Notes: a model not told the origin generated them from the sequence alone. A stretch of 64,000 nucleotides of DNA from Pseudomonadota bacterium (GCA_023419315.1 JAEZYE010000054.1:1-64000); one strand, 5' to 3'; positions 36,445 through 46,440 are shown, numbered from the stretch's first letter. Made by a program: numbers and translations.

Positions 36445-38334
36445 ATGAGCAGCCGCTACAACGCCGCCGACATCGAAGTCCTCTCCGGCCTGGACCCGGT
36501 CAAACGCCGGCCGGGCATGTACACCGACACCGCGCGGCCGAACCATCTGGCGCAGGAAGTCATCGACAACGCGGTGGACGAAGCGCTGGCGGGTTACGCG
36601 GGCACCATCGAGGTGACGCTGTTCAAGGACGGCAGTTGCGAAGTATCGGACGACGGCCGCGGCATGCCGGTGGACATCCATCCGGACGAGAAGATCCCCG
36701 GCGTGGAGTTGATCCTCACCCGCCTGCATGCCGGCGGAAAATTCAGCAATCGCAACTACACCTTCAGCGGCGGCCTGCACGGCGTCGGCGTCAGCGTGGT
36801 CAACGCGCTGTCGAAGAAAGTGGAACTTTTCATCAAGCGTGAAGGCAACGAGTACCGCATGGAGTTCCGTGACGGCGATGCGGCGTCGCCGCTGGAAACC
36901 GTCGGCACGGTCGGCAGGAAGAACACGGGCACGCGCCTGCGCTTCTGGCCGGATGCCAAGTATTTCGATACGCCGAAGTTCAATGCGCGCGCGCTGCGCC
37001 ACCTGTTGCGCGCCAAGGCGGTGCTGTGCCCCGGCCTGACCGTCAAGCTGCACGACGAAGCCACCGGTGAAAATGACACCTGGCATTACGAAGATGGCCT
37101 GCGTGATTACCTCAAGGGCGAACTGCAGGGCCGCGAACTGCTGCCTCCGGATCTGTTCGTCGGGCAATTGAAGAAAGACACCGAAATCGTCGATTGGGCG
37201 GTGGCATGGGTCGCCGAAGGCGAACTGGTGCAGGAGAGCTACGTCAACCTGATTCCCACTGCCCAGCACGGCACGCATGTGAACGGTCTGCGCAGCGGCC
37301 TGACCGATGCGCTGCGCGAATTCTGCGATTTCCGCAACCTGCTGCCGCGCGGCGTCAAGCTCGCGCCGGAAGATGTGTGGGATCGCGTGGCGTTCGTGCT
37401 GTCGCTGAAGATGACGGACCCGCAGTTCAGCGGCCAGACCAAGGAACGCCTGAGTTCCCGGCAGGCAGCCGGCTTCATCGAAGGCGCCGCGCACGATGCG
37501 TTCAGCCTGTGGCTCAACCAGCACGTCGATCTCGGCGAGAAGATTGCGCAGATCGCGATCGAACGCGCGACCGCCCGCCTCAAGACCGAAAAGCAGGTAG
37601 TCCGCAAAAAGGTCACCCAAGGCCCTGCCCTGCCCGGCAAGCTGGCCGATTGCATCAGCCAGGATCTTTCACGCACTGAACTGTTCCTGGTCGAGGGCGA
37701 TTCGGCTGGCGGCAGCGCCAAGCAGGCGCGCGACAAGGATTTCCAGGCGATCCTTCCGCTGCGCGGCAAGATCCTCAACACCTGGGAAGTCGCTTCGGGC
37801 AGCGTGCTCGCGTCGCAGGAAGTGCACGATCTGGCGGTGGCCATAGGCTGCGACCCCGGCAAGGAAGACATCTCCGGGCTGCGCTACGGCAAGGTCGTGA
37901 TCCTCGCCGATGCGGACTCCGACGGCCTGCACATCGCGACGCTGCTCAGTGCGCTGTTCCTGCGCCATTTTCCTGCCCTTGTGCAGGCCGGGCACGTGTT
38001 CGTCGCGATGCCGCCGCTGTTCCGGGTCGATGTGGGCAAGCAGGTCTTCTACGCACTGGACGAGGAAGAAAAGCGACTGCTGCTCGACAAGATCCAGCGC
38101 GAGAAGATCAAGGGCGCAATCAATGTCACCCGCTTCAAGGGCCTGGGTGAAATGAACGCCTCGCAATTGCGCGAATCGACCATCCATCCCGACACGCGCC
38201 GCCTCGTCCAGCTCACCGTCGAAGACGGCGACCAGACCCACTCGCTGATGGATATGCTGCTGGCGAAGAAACGCGCCAGCGAGCGCAAGTCCTGGCTGGA
38301 GACCAAGGGCGATCTGGCTTCGCTGGAGGTCTGA
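36445..38334 (+). CDS. parE: DNA topoisomerase IV subunit B
   Basis: ATPase subunit of topoisomerase IV, which decatenates daughter chromosomes. The product is 629 residues. The GHKL ATPase has EVIDNAVDEALAG (Glu for catalysis) near 38-50, DDGRGMPVDIH near 71 and GGLHGVGVSVVNAL near 111. The Toprim domain has LVEGDSAGG near 415 and DADSDGLHI near 488, and ends in the conserved FKGLGEMN block. ATG 36445 (MSSRYNAADIEVLSGL) matches the xanthomonad ParE start; an ATG nine codons earlier is less likely. Confidence 0.97.
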   Translation: MSSRYNAADIEVLSGLDPVKRRPGMYTDTARPNHLAQEVIDNAVDEALAGYAGTIEVTLFKDGSCEVSDDGRGMPVDIHPDEKIPGVELILTRLHAGGKFSNRNYTFSGGLHGVGVSVVNALSKKVELFIKREGNEYRMEFRDGDAASPLETVGTVGRKNTGTRLRFWPDAKYFDTPKFNARALRHLLRAKAVLCPGLTVKLHDEATGENDTWHYEDGLRDYLKGELQGRELLPPDLFVGQLKKDTEIVDWAVAWVAEGELVQESYVNLIPTAQHGTHVNGLRSGLTDALREFCDFRNLLPRGVKLAPEDVWDRVAFVLSLKMTDPQFSGQTKERLSSRQAAGFIEGAAHDAFSLWLNQHVDLGEKIAQIAIERATARLKTEKQVVRKKVTQGPALPGKLADCISQDLSRTELFLVEGDSAGGSAKQARDKDFQAILPLRGKILNTWEVASGSVLASQEVHDLAVAIGCDPGKEDISGLRYGKVVILADADSDGLHIATLLSALFLRHFPALVQAGHVFVAMPPLFRVDVGKQVFYALDEEEKRLLLDKIQREKIKGAINVTRFKGLGEMNASQLRESTIHPDTRRLVQLTVEDGDQTHSLMDMLLAKKRASERKSWLETKGDLASLEV

Positions 38335-38441
38335 TGCAGGCTTGAAGAAGCGGCCTGCCTCCCTCCGGCAACGCCGGCGAATGACAACGCCCGGACACGG
38401 TGGCAACATCCGCGGACACTGAACGTTCCTGGGGAGGAACC

Positions 38442-40388
38442 GTGTACGCAAAGGGACTGAAATGGGTTGCCCTGCTGGCAGCCCTGGCGAGCGCGCCCGC
38501 CTGGGCGCAGTTGATTCCGGTGGAAGATTTCTCCAAGCACGGCAAGGTGAGCGGCGTGACGCTGTCGCCCAGCGGCAAGCATGTTGCTCTCGCAACACCG
38601 ACCGACGACGGCATGGAAACGCAGTTGCATATCCTCGCCCTTGATGGCTCGTCGTCGCAGATCCTGCGGTTCGGCCGTCAGCAGCATGTATCCGGGGTGA
38701 CCTGGACCGCTGACGATCAGATCGTCGTGTCGCGCGCAAAGATGGAGCCGCTGCACGCTCGCCCGTACAGCTACGGCGAACTGCTCTCCTCCGACATTCG
38801 CGGCAAAACCCAGGAGACATTGTTCGCCTACGTCGAAGACGACGGCGTTCGCGCGGGACGTCGCAAGGACCAGGGTTTCGCCAGTCTGGCCTACCTGCTG
38901 GCGGATGAACCAGGCAACGCACTGGTTGATTTCACCTGCTGGCGAAGTGTCTGCGGCGAAGAATCGCCCACCGTCATCTACAAGGTGGATACACGCACCG
39001 GAACACGCAAGGAAATCGAACGCTCCGCCAAGCCCGCCAGCTTCTACTTCGATCGGAAAGGCACGCCACGGCTCCGCATCACAGTCGATTCGCAGGACGA
39101 ACCCGTCCTCCATTACCGCCCACAAGCACACGCGGACTGGGTGGCTGTTCCTGCGTCGCTGGCCGGCTACACGATGTACGGGTTGACGTTCGAACAGGAC
39201 AATAACGCCGCATATGCGCTGATTTCCGATGCCCGCGAAGCGGCCAAGCTGTATCGCGTCGACTTCTCCGCCGGTACGCGCACGTTGCTTGCAGGACGCG
39301 ATGACGCCGCCATCAGCCATCTCATGTACGGGGGCTACGACGGCGTCCCGTTCGGCGTCGTATTCGATTCGGACAAACCGTCGATTCGTTACCTGGACAA
39401 CAGCTCGGAGTGGGCCAAGCTGCACGCCGGCCTTATGAAGTCGTTCGCCGGTCAGATGGTCACCATCTCCGACTTCAGTCGTGACAATCGCAAGGTATTG
39501 TTCACAACCTGGTCGGACCGCCACCCAGGCAACTATTACCTGCTGGATCGTGACGCCGGCAAAATCCAGCTGGTCAGCGAATACAAGCCCTGGATCAAGC
39601 CGGAACAGATGGCGCCCACGCGTCCCTTCGAGTTCACTGGCAAGGACGGCCTGAAGCTGTTCGGCTTCTACACGGCCAAGGCGGGCGCGACAGGTCCGCA
39701 ACCGATGATCGTCATGCCCCACGGCGGCCCCCATGGACCGTATGACCGCTGGCAATTCGATGAAGACGTACAGTTCTTCGCCAGTCGAGGCTATGCGGTG
39801 CTGCAGGTGAACTTCCGCGGCTCGGGCGGGCGAGGCGAAGCCTTCGAGCGCCTGGGCTACCGCGAGTGGGGCGGCAAGATGATGGACGACATCGCCGACG
39901 GTGTGCGCTGGGCCATCGACAACAAGCTGGCTGATCCGAACCGCATATGCACGTTCGGTGCCAGCTTCGGCGGGTACGCGGCCTTGATGGAGCCCATTCG
40001 TCACCCGGAGCTCTACAAGTGCGCCATCGGTTATGTCGGTGTCTATGACCTGACCGTGATGCACAAGGAGGGCGACATCGCCGAATCCAAATCCGGGCGC
40101 CGTTACCTGGATCGTGTCCTGGGCGCCGATCAGGCCGTTCTCATCGCAAATTCTCCCGCGCGCAACATCGACAAGATCAAGGTGCCGGTCATGCTGGTCC
40201 AGGGCAGGCTGGATCAGCGCGTTCCCATGGATCAGTTCGACGCGCTGGAGCGCGCGTTCCGCAAGCAAGGAGTTCCGATCGAGACGATGGTCGTCGGTGG
40301 CGAAGGGCACGGCTTCTACAAGCCCGAGAACCGTGCCGATCTCTATCGCCGCCTGGAAGCATTCCTGGACAAGAACATGCCCAAGTAA
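38442..40388 (+). CDS. S9-family (prolyl oligopeptidase-like) serine peptidase, exported
   Basis: A 648-residue peptidase. It starts at GTG 38442, preceded by GGGGAGGA, and begins with a signal peptide of about 23 residues ending PAWAQ, so it acts in the periplasm or outside. An N-terminal beta-propeller covers about 30-370 (SGVTLSPSGKHVAL). The hydrolase domain contains GPHGPYDRW, NFRGSGGRGEAF, the nucleophile in GASFGGYAAL, the acid in QGRLDQRVP and the base in GEGHGF. A Cys pair in TCWRSVCG is unusual for the propeller. Family members cleave short peptides after specific residues; the specificity here is unknown. Confidence 0.92.
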   Translation: MYAKGLKWVALLAALASAPAWAQLIPVEDFSKHGKVSGVTLSPSGKHVALATPTDDGMETQLHILALDGSSSQILRFGRQQHVSGVTWTADDQIVVSRAKMEPLHARPYSYGELLSSDIRGKTQETLFAYVEDDGVRAGRRKDQGFASLAYLLADEPGNALVDFTCWRSVCGEESPTVIYKVDTRTGTRKEIERSAKPASFYFDRKGTPRLRITVDSQDEPVLHYRPQAHADWVAVPASLAGYTMYGLTFEQDNNAAYALISDAREAAKLYRVDFSAGTRTLLAGRDDAAISHLMYGGYDGVPFGVVFDSDKPSIRYLDNSSEWAKLHAGLMKSFAGQMVTISDFSRDNRKVLFTTWSDRHPGNYYLLDRDAGKIQLVSEYKPWIKPEQMAPTRPFEFTGKDGLKLFGFYTAKAGATGPQPMIVMPHGGPHGPYDRWQFDEDVQFFASRGYAVLQVNFRGSGGRGEAFERLGYREWGGKMMDDIADGVRWAIDNKLADPNRICTFGASFGGYAALMEPIRHPELYKCAIGYVGVYDLTVMHKEGDIAESKSGRRYLDRVLGADQAVLIANSPARNIDKIKVPVMLVQGRLDQRVPMDQFDALERAFRKQGVPIETMVVGGEGHGFYKPENRADLYRRLEAFLDKNMPK

Positions 40389-40440
40389 CGCGGAAGGCTG
40401 GAATCGCTCTCAACGATTTCTTGACCCCTGCGATGCGATA

Positions 40441-40474
40441 AACGCCCTGTCACTTCGACAGGGCGTTTTCTTTT
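40441..40474 (+). terminator. Intrinsic terminator after the S9 peptidase gene
   Basis: AACGCCCTGTC and GACAGGGCGTT pair over an ACTTC-type loop and are followed by TTCTTTT. The next gene's start codon lies inside this T-rich tail. Confidence 0.85.
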
Positions 40475-41603
40475 GACGGATCATCCCTACACCTTCGGTC
40501 TGGAAGAGGAGTACTTCCTCGTTCGCCGCAACCGCCGCCGGTTGCGCCACATGCCGCGTACGTTTTTCCAGCGCTGCCATGACGCGCTGGGCGATCAGGT
40601 GGGCAGCGAGCTTCTGCAGACCCAGGTCGAGGTGCAGACGCGCGTGCACCACGATGCATCGGATGCGCTGGCGGATCTGCGTCATCTGCGCGGCACGATC
40701 GGACGCATCGCTGCCGAACAAGGCCTGGCGATCCTGGCCGCAGGCACGCATCCGATGGGCGTGTGGCGCGACCAGCGCAGTACTGACAAGCCGCACTACG
40801 ACCGGGTCATGGAACAGTTGCAGATGCTGGGGCATCGCAATCTCGTGTGCGGACTGCATGTGCACGTGCAACCGGCCATCCCGGCTTCGCGCATCGATCT
40901 GTTGCGGCGCGTGCAGCCGTTTCTTCCGTTGCTGCTTGCCCTGAGCACGTCGTCGCCGTTCTGGCTCGGCCATCCCACCGGCTTGATGGGCTATCGCCAG
41001 ACGGCCTACCAGGAAATTCCGCGCACCGGACTGCCGCCGCTGTTCGCCGACCAGGCGGCCTATGACCGCTACGTCGCACGCATGATGCAATCGGGCACCA
41101 TCGAGGACGCCAGCTTCCTGTGGTGGGCCGTGCGGCCGTCCCTGAAATTCCCGACGGTCGAACTGCGCGTTCCGGATTGCTGTACCGATGTGGAGGACGC
41201 GCTCGCGCTGGCGCAGTTGTTCCGTTGCGTGGTGCGTCACCTGGAACGCCATCCCGAGCGCCATGCCGGCCTCGATGCCGGCGTGCAGGCCATCATTGCC
41301 GAGAATCTCTGGCGTGCGCAGCGGCATGGATATGACGCCGGGTTGATCGATCTGGCGAGTGGACGCCTGGCCCCGGTGAGCGAGATGTTGCGCAATACGC
41401 AGGACGCGCTGGAGGAAGACATCGTCGCGTTGCAGGCCGAAGCCGCGTTCGCGCGCCTGTGGCGCATCCTCGAACACGGCACCAGTGCTCACCGCCAACT
41501 CGCGATCTATCGCGATCAGGTGCGGGCCGGCGAAGGCCGCATGAATGCCTTGCAGGCGGTGGTCGACTGGCTGGCGGAGGCAAGCGTGCCTCCATCGGCG
41601 TGA
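40473..41603 (+). CDS. Carboxylate-amine ligase, glutamate-cysteine ligase type 2 family (YbdK-like)
   Basis: A 376-residue enzyme of the GCS2 family. The N-terminal motif YTFGLEEEYFLV (6-17) provides the metal and ATP acids, and GLHVHVQ near 130 and SLKFPTVELRVPD near 226 are further conserved parts. Members ligate an amine to the gamma-carboxylate of glutamate, and the E. coli one has weak glutamate-cysteine ligase activity; the true substrate is not known. The only start giving the family N-terminus is TTG 40473, which falls in the T-run of the upstream terminator, with no obvious ribosome binding site. It converges with the MFS gene, whose stop abuts its own. Confidence 0.85.
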   Translation: MTDHPYTFGLEEEYFLVRRNRRRLRHMPRTFFQRCHDALGDQVGSELLQTQVEVQTRVHHDASDALADLRHLRGTIGRIAAEQGLAILAAGTHPMGVWRDQRSTDKPHYDRVMEQLQMLGHRNLVCGLHVHVQPAIPASRIDLLRRVQPFLPLLLALSTSSPFWLGHPTGLMGYRQTAYQEIPRTGLPPLFADQAAYDRYVARMMQSGTIEDASFLWWAVRPSLKFPTVELRVPDCCTDVEDALALAQLFRCVVRHLERHPERHAGLDAGVQAIIAENLWRAQRHGYDAGLIDLASGRLAPVSEMLRNTQDALEEDIVALQAEAAFARLWRILEHGTSAHRQLAIYRDQVRAGEGRMNALQAVVDWLAEASVPPSA

Positions 41604-43061
41604 CTATGCCGGGTCGGCACGCTTGACGCTGGAACTGGGGATCCGCCGCGTCGGTTCGAGTTGCGCGAAGATCGCCGCCGACGCCATCGTGATCAATCCC
41701 ACGCAGACGAAACTCCAGCGGAAGGCCGACAACGCCTGGCCCTGCAAGGGATGCAGCGCCACGCTGCCGAACACGCCCAGCAGGCCGCCGGCCAGCGCCA
41801 CGCCGATGCTCATCGCCAGCATCATCACCATCGACAGGAGGCTGTTTCCGCTGCTGGCGAGATCGCCATCGAGATCACGCAACGCCAACGTGTTCATGGC
41901 GGTGAATTGCAGGGAGTTCACAGCTCCGAAACAGGCGAACTGGAGCAGGTGCAGCCACACCGGCTGACCGGGCTGGACCAGCGCGAAGCTCGCCATCGCC
42001 AGCCCTACCAGCAAAGTGTTGCCGACCAGCACCTTGCGATAGCCCAGCCTCTGCACAAGCGGCACGACAATGCGCTTGGAGCCCATGCCCGCGAGCGCGG
42101 CGGGAATCATCATCATGCCGGCGGACATCGGTGAAAAGCCGAGCCCCACCTGCAGCGTCAACGGGATCAGGAACGGCATGCCACTGCTGCCCATGCGCGA
42201 GAACAGGTTGCCCAGCAGACCGATGCTGAAACTCGGGACCTTGAACAACGACAAGGAAAACAACGGTCGCGTCGTGCGTGCTGCGTGCAACCAGTACGCC
42301 GCCAGTCCCGCCAGCCCGAACACCAGCAACACCATCATCGCGCCACGTCGCGCGTCATGATCGGACAGGCCATCGAGCGACAGCGAAATGGCCACCATCG
42401 CGAATGCCAGCAGCACGTAACCCAACGCATCGAAACGCACGCGCGGCCCACGCATGTCAGGCATCCAGCGCAGCGCGGCGAGCGTGCCGATGACGCCGAG
42501 TGGCAGATTGATGAGGAAAATCCAGTGCCAGGACGCGATCTCGACGAGCCAGCCGCCCAGCGTCGGACCGATCAATGGACCGATGAGCCCGGGCACCGTG
42601 ACGAAGCTCATCGCGGCGAGGAAATCCTTGCGCGGCACCGCGCGCAACACCGACAGTCGGCCGATCGGCAGCAACATCGCGCCGCCGATGCCCTGAAGCA
42701 CGCGCGACGCCACCAACTGCGAGAGCGTCTGCGAAAGCGCGCACGCCAGCGACCCGAGCGTGAACAGCACGACCGCGGCGATGAACATGCGGCGCGTGCC
42801 GAACCGATCCGCCAGCCAGCCCGAGGCCGGGATCAGCATCGCCACCGTCAACGCGTAGCCAACGACGACCGCCTGCATGCGCAACGGCGACTGCTGCAGG
42901 TCCCGCGCCATCGCCGGCAACGCGGTGTTGACGATGGTGCTGTCGAGCATCTGCATGAACACACCCGCGGCCACCAGCCAGAGCAGCGGACGCAGGGCGA
43001 TCATCGATGCGGATGGGTTGGGAGCCGGCGTGTCGCCGGATTCGGGGGCGCGCTCGTTCAT
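41604..43061 (-). CDS. MFS drug-exporter family transporter (DHA2, 14 TM)
   Basis: A 485-residue inner-membrane proton antiporter of the DHA2/EmrB-MdtD type. TM1 contains the family motif MQMLDSTIVNTALPAMARDL (36-55), motif A is GWLADRFGTRRMF near 81-93, and motif C-like PGLIGPLIGPTLGGWL near 156-171. About fourteen helices are predicted. The substrate is unknown. It lies 43 bp after the EamA-type gene and reads the same way, so it may end that operon. Confidence 0.92.
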   Translation of the reverse strand: MNERAPESGDTPAPNPSASMIALRPLLWLVAAGVFMQMLDSTIVNTALPAMARDLQQSPLRMQAVVVGYALTVAMLIPASGWLADRFGTRRMFIAAVVLFTLGSLACALSQTLSQLVASRVLQGIGGAMLLPIGRLSVLRAVPRKDFLAAMSFVTVPGLIGPLIGPTLGGWLVEIASWHWIFLINLPLGVIGTLAALRWMPDMRGPRVRFDALGYVLLAFAMVAISLSLDGLSDHDARRGAMMVLLVFGLAGLAAYWLHAARTTRPLFSLSLFKVPSFSIGLLGNLFSRMGSSGMPFLIPLTLQVGLGFSPMSAGMMMIPAALAGMGSKRIVVPLVQRLGYRKVLVGNTLLVGLAMASFALVQPGQPVWLHLLQFACFGAVNSLQFTAMNTLALRDLDGDLASSGNSLLSMVMMLAMSIGVALAGGLLGVFGSVALHPLQGQALSAFRWSFVCVGLITMASAAIFAQLEPTRRIPSSSVKRADPA

Positions 43062-43104
43062 CGCGCCATTGTGCCTGCACGCGCACGGGCGGCCGATGAA
43101 GCCC

Positions 43105-44091
43105 TCACGCCGTACGCTGCCGCGAGACCACGAAGACGCCGAGCATCACCAGCACAGTGCCCGCAACCTGCCACGGCCCCATCGATTCACCCAGCAGCAG
43201 CAGGCTGAGCACGATGGTCGATACCGGCCCGATCATGCCCACCTGCGCGGCGAGCGCGGAGCCAATCCGTGATACCGCCATCATCACCATCAACACCGGC
43301 AGCACGGTGCACAACGTGCCGTTGAGCAGTGACAGCCACATCACCTCGCCCGGAAGTCCGGCCAGCACGTGCGCCGGGCGCAACAGCAGGAACTGCCCGA
43401 TGCACAGCACGCTCGCCACACTGCTGGCGTAGGCGGTCAAGCGCACGGCACCGACCCGGCGCACCATTTCGCCGCTGCCGATCAGGTAGATGGCATACGA
43501 CAAGGCGCTGCCGAACATGAGCAATCCTCCCAGCGCAATATTGTCTCCGCCGAGATTCCAGTCATGGCCGAACGCGAGCAGCACACCGACGTAGCTGATC
43601 GCCAGTGCGATCCACTGCATGCGTCCCGCGCGACGGCCGAACAGAAGCAGGTTCACCAGCAACACGAGCGTGGGCGTGAGGTACAGGATGAGCCGTTCCA
43701 GCGTCGCGGTGATGTAGGCCAGTCCGGCAAAGTCGAGGAAGCTCGCCAGGTAGTAGCCGAAAAATCCGAGCCCGACGATGCGCAGGCGATCGCCACTGTC
43801 GAGCGGCGCGGCGCGGCGTGCGGCCCACGCGCCCATCCACAGGAAGCACGGCAGCGCGACCAGCATGCGCAGCGCCAGCAGCGTGACGGCATCGACGCCA
43901 TGCCGATACGCGAGCTTGACGATGATGGCCTTGCCGGAGAACGCAATCGCACCCAGCGCGGCCAGCGCAAAGCCGCTCCACGGCAGGCGCGGTGAGACGA
44001 CATCCGTCTGCGAAGAGGTCGCGGCTTCTGGATCCAGCAATGCGCTGGCGGTCTCGTCTTCCGGATCCTGCCGGGCGCCCTGCCCGCTCAC
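43105..44091 (-). CDS. EamA/DMT-family transporter
   Basis: A 328-residue membrane protein with about ten helices forming two EamA repeats (SGFALAALGAIAFSGKAIIVKL near 39-60 and the second from about NIALGGLLMFGSALSYAIYL). An extended hydrophilic N-terminus of about 36 residues is unusual for the family. The start is GTG 44091, overlapping the hutG-like stop by four bases (GTGA). Such proteins export amino acids or other metabolites; overlap with an N-formylglutamate hydrolase hints at a glutamate-related compound, which is only an inference. Confidence 0.88.
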   Translation of the reverse strand: MSGQGARQDPEDETASALLDPEAATSSQTDVVSPRLPWSGFALAALGAIAFSGKAIIVKLAYRHGVDAVTLLALRMLVALPCFLWMGAWAARRAAPLDSGDRLRIVGLGFFGYYLASFLDFAGLAYITATLERLILYLTPTLVLLVNLLLFGRRAGRMQWIALAISYVGVLLAFGHDWNLGGDNIALGGLLMFGSALSYAIYLIGSGEMVRRVGAVRLTAYASSVASVLCIGQFLLLRPAHVLAGLPGEVMWLSLLNGTLCTVLPVLMVMMAVSRIGSALAAQVGMIGPVSTIVLSLLLLGESMGPWQVAGTVLVMLGVFVVSRQRTA

Positions 44092-44864
44092 GCCAGAGTG
44101 GCCTCCAGCAGGCGACGAATCAGGCCCTGCGTGCGCTCGGCAACCTCGGGGCGATATTCGAACGTGTCCTCATCCATGTAGTTCGCCTGCGCGAGCTCCA
44201 GCTGCACGGTCTGCACGCCACGCGCCAGATCCGCGTAGTGGCGCGTGATGTAGCCGCCACGGAAACGTCCATTGACCGCGACGCTGTAGTCATCCTGTGC
44301 CGCGAGTATCGCTTCCAGGCTGGCCTGCAGCGCTGGCGAACAACTCGCGCCCCCTGCCGTACCCAGGTTGAAGTCGGGCAAGCGCCCTTCGAACAGGAAC
44401 GGCACGACACTGCGGATGGAATGGCCTTCCCACACCACCACGCGTCCATGCGCTGCGCGCAGGCGTTCGATTTCTTCCGCCAGTGCAGCGTGATACGGAC
44501 GCCAGCAGGACTCCACGCGTTCCGCGATCTCCGCGGGCGACGGCTCCTGCCCTTCCAGGTACACCGGCTCGCCACTGAACTGCACGATGGGACACAGGCC
44601 GGTGGTGTTCTGGCCGGGATACAGCGATACATCATCTTCCGGTCGATTCAGGTCCACGACGTAGCGCGAGTGCGAAGGCACGAGGATCGATGCACCGAGA
44701 TCACGCGCGAATGCATACAGCCGATCGACATGCCAGTCGGTATCCGGCACACGCCGCGCACTGATGCGCAGGCGCGGCACGAGCGATTCGGGAAGATACG
44801 TGCCGTTGTGCGGCAGGCTGATCAGCAGCGGCGCGGTACCGCGATGCAGGGTGAAGATATCCAT
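44088..44864 (-). CDS. hutG: N-formylglutamate amidohydrolase (HutG-type)
   Basis: A 258-residue zinc hydrolase of the N-formylglutamate deformylase family. Conserved parts are LLISLPHNGTYLPE at 13-26, DTDWHVDRLY near 41-50, VPSHSRYVVDLNRPEDDVSL near 62-81, WEGHSIRSVVP with a metal-ligand His near 148, and the C-terminal RGGYITRHYA. No other histidine-degradation gene is near, so it may serve another N-formyl amino acid. The gene overlaps the EamA transporter gene by four bases and starts 16 bp after the stop of the first DUF418 gene. Confidence 0.88.
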   Translation of the reverse strand: MDIFTLHRGTAPLLISLPHNGTYLPESLVPRLRISARRVPDTDWHVDRLYAFARDLGASILVPSHSRYVVDLNRPEDDVSLYPGQNTTGLCPIVQFSGEPVYLEGQEPSPAEIAERVESCWRPYHAALAEEIERLRAAHGRVVVWEGHSIRSVVPFLFEGRLPDFNLGTAGGASCSPALQASLEAILAAQDDYSVAVNGRFRGGYITRHYADLARGVQTVQLELAQANYMDEDTFEYRPEVAERTQGLIRRLLEATLA

Positions 44865-44880
44865 GCGCGCATTGTAAGCC

Positions 44881-46332
44881 TCAGCGTTCCATGGCCGCGA
44901 CGAATGCCGCATCGCCCTCGCTTCCACGACGGCGCATGGGCGGCAGCTGCCAGTACGTCACCGCACGCCACGCCCATTCCAGCGGACCGTAGCGGAAATA
45001 GCGCAGCCACACAGCGCTGAAAGCCAATTGCAGCACGAACACGACCAGCACGAACAACATCTGCCCCGGCCGTGACACCTGCCCCCAGAAACCGAGGCCG
45101 TATCCGGAGAAGAACCACGTGCCGATGATCGACGCGCCGATGTAATTGGTCAGCGCCATGCGGCCGGCGTAGGCCAGCGGCGACAGCCCGCGTGCGCCGA
45201 TGCGTGTATTGAGCACCAGCACGAACGCCGCAAAGTAACCGAGGCACAGGCCCAGCGCGCCCAGTTGGAACAATGAGCCCGCAGCGATATTCGCCGGGTT
45301 CGGGCCGCCGGCGCCGTCGGCTCCCGGCGCGGGCATCAGCCACATGCTCGTCAGCGTCATCGCCAGGCCGATGGGAAACGCGTAGGCGAACAGCTTCGCG
45401 AACAGGCGCCCGTGCTCGCGCAGACGCGCGACGATGCCGGAGCGGACGAACCAGAATCCGATGAGGAACATCGGCAAGGCCAGGAAGCTCAGGCCCGCCG
45501 CCTGTGGCATGTCATCGGCGAACTGATGCGCGCGATGCTTCACCGATTCCACGTAGGTGCCTTGCGTGTAGATCCGGATCTCTTCAGCCCGCTCCTTCAC
45601 GCGTTCCTGCTTGCGCTCTTCACGCTTGGCGATCTGCTCGGGCTTTTCGGCCGGCTTCAGCTGCGGAAACGTCGCCATCGCTCCGGCGCCAATCAGGCCG
45701 AGCACGAACACGAACGAATACACCGCCACGCCCCATTTCCAGTAGCGCGAAATGTTTCCGCGACGCAGGAAGAACATCAGCACGCCGACCAGCGCGCCGA
45801 ACATGAGCAGCATCGGCATGGCTTCCAGCTTGAATGCGATGCCGACGGCGGCAATCGACACCACGATGGCCAACCACGCTTTCCAGCTGCGCGTCACGAT
45901 CAACAGCAGCGCCAGCGCCGTGATCGCGTAGTTGTGCAGGATGTCGCCGGTCCAGATCAGGATGTAGTGCAGCACGCCGAACAGCAGCAGGCCGACGATG
46001 CGCCGCACGTAAGGCAGAACAAACGGACTCTGCCGTGCTTCCGCGCGCCCCAGCATCACCGCGAAGCCCATGCCGAACAGCAGCGAGAACAGCGTCCAGA
46101 ACTTGCCCTGGATGAAGGCCTCCACCAGCCAGCTCACTGTGTAGTCGATGCCGGAAAGCGAAGGATCGATGCCGCGCCCGAGCTCGCTGATCGGCCGGGT
46201 GAACCATTCGACATTCATCAACGCGATGCCGAGCAGCGCCAGCCCCCGAATGATGTCGAGCGCAGCGATGCGTTCACGCGCCGCGACCGGCGCAAGCGTC
46301 GAAGTGGCTGTCGAACCGGAATCCTGTTGCAT
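44881..46332 (-). CDS. DUF418 integral membrane protein
   Basis: A 483-residue membrane protein of the DUF418/YeiB-like family. The opening motif RIAALDIIRGLALLGIALMN (20-39) is diagnostic, followed by an SPFH-free core of about ten helices including KFWTLFSLLFGMGFAVM. A long charged stretch rich in Lys, Glu and Arg near 230-260 (KPEQIAKREERKQERV) separates two membrane halves. The C-terminal DUF418 region includes LSPLAYAGRMALTNYI and FRYGPLEWAWR. The function is unknown; relatives are thought to be transporters or acyltransferase-like. A paralogue lies at 49107-50345. Confidence 0.88.
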   Translation of the reverse strand: MQQDSGSTATSTLAPVAARERIAALDIIRGLALLGIALMNVEWFTRPISELGRGIDPSLSGIDYTVSWLVEAFIQGKFWTLFSLLFGMGFAVMLGRAEARQSPFVLPYVRRIVGLLLFGVLHYILIWTGDILHNYAITALALLLIVTRSWKAWLAIVVSIAAVGIAFKLEAMPMLLMFGALVGVLMFFLRRGNISRYWKWGVAVYSFVFVLGLIGAGAMATFPQLKPAEKPEQIAKREERKQERVKERAEEIRIYTQGTYVESVKHRAHQFADDMPQAAGLSFLALPMFLIGFWFVRSGIVARLREHGRLFAKLFAYAFPIGLAMTLTSMWLMPAPGADGAGGPNPANIAAGSLFQLGALGLCLGYFAAFVLVLNTRIGARGLSPLAYAGRMALTNYIGASIIGTWFFSGYGLGFWGQVSRPGQMLFVLVVFVLQLAFSAVWLRYFRYGPLEWAWRAVTYWQLPPMRRRGSEGDAAFVAAMER

Positions 46333-46440
46333 GGCGGCATCTCCCTGGATGCGCGCACTCTAGTCCTGTCCGCGCCAGGCCATCAGGTGCCGGAGGTCAC
46401 TCCGACCAGCGGCATGCCTGACGGCGCGCGAGTCCGTGCG

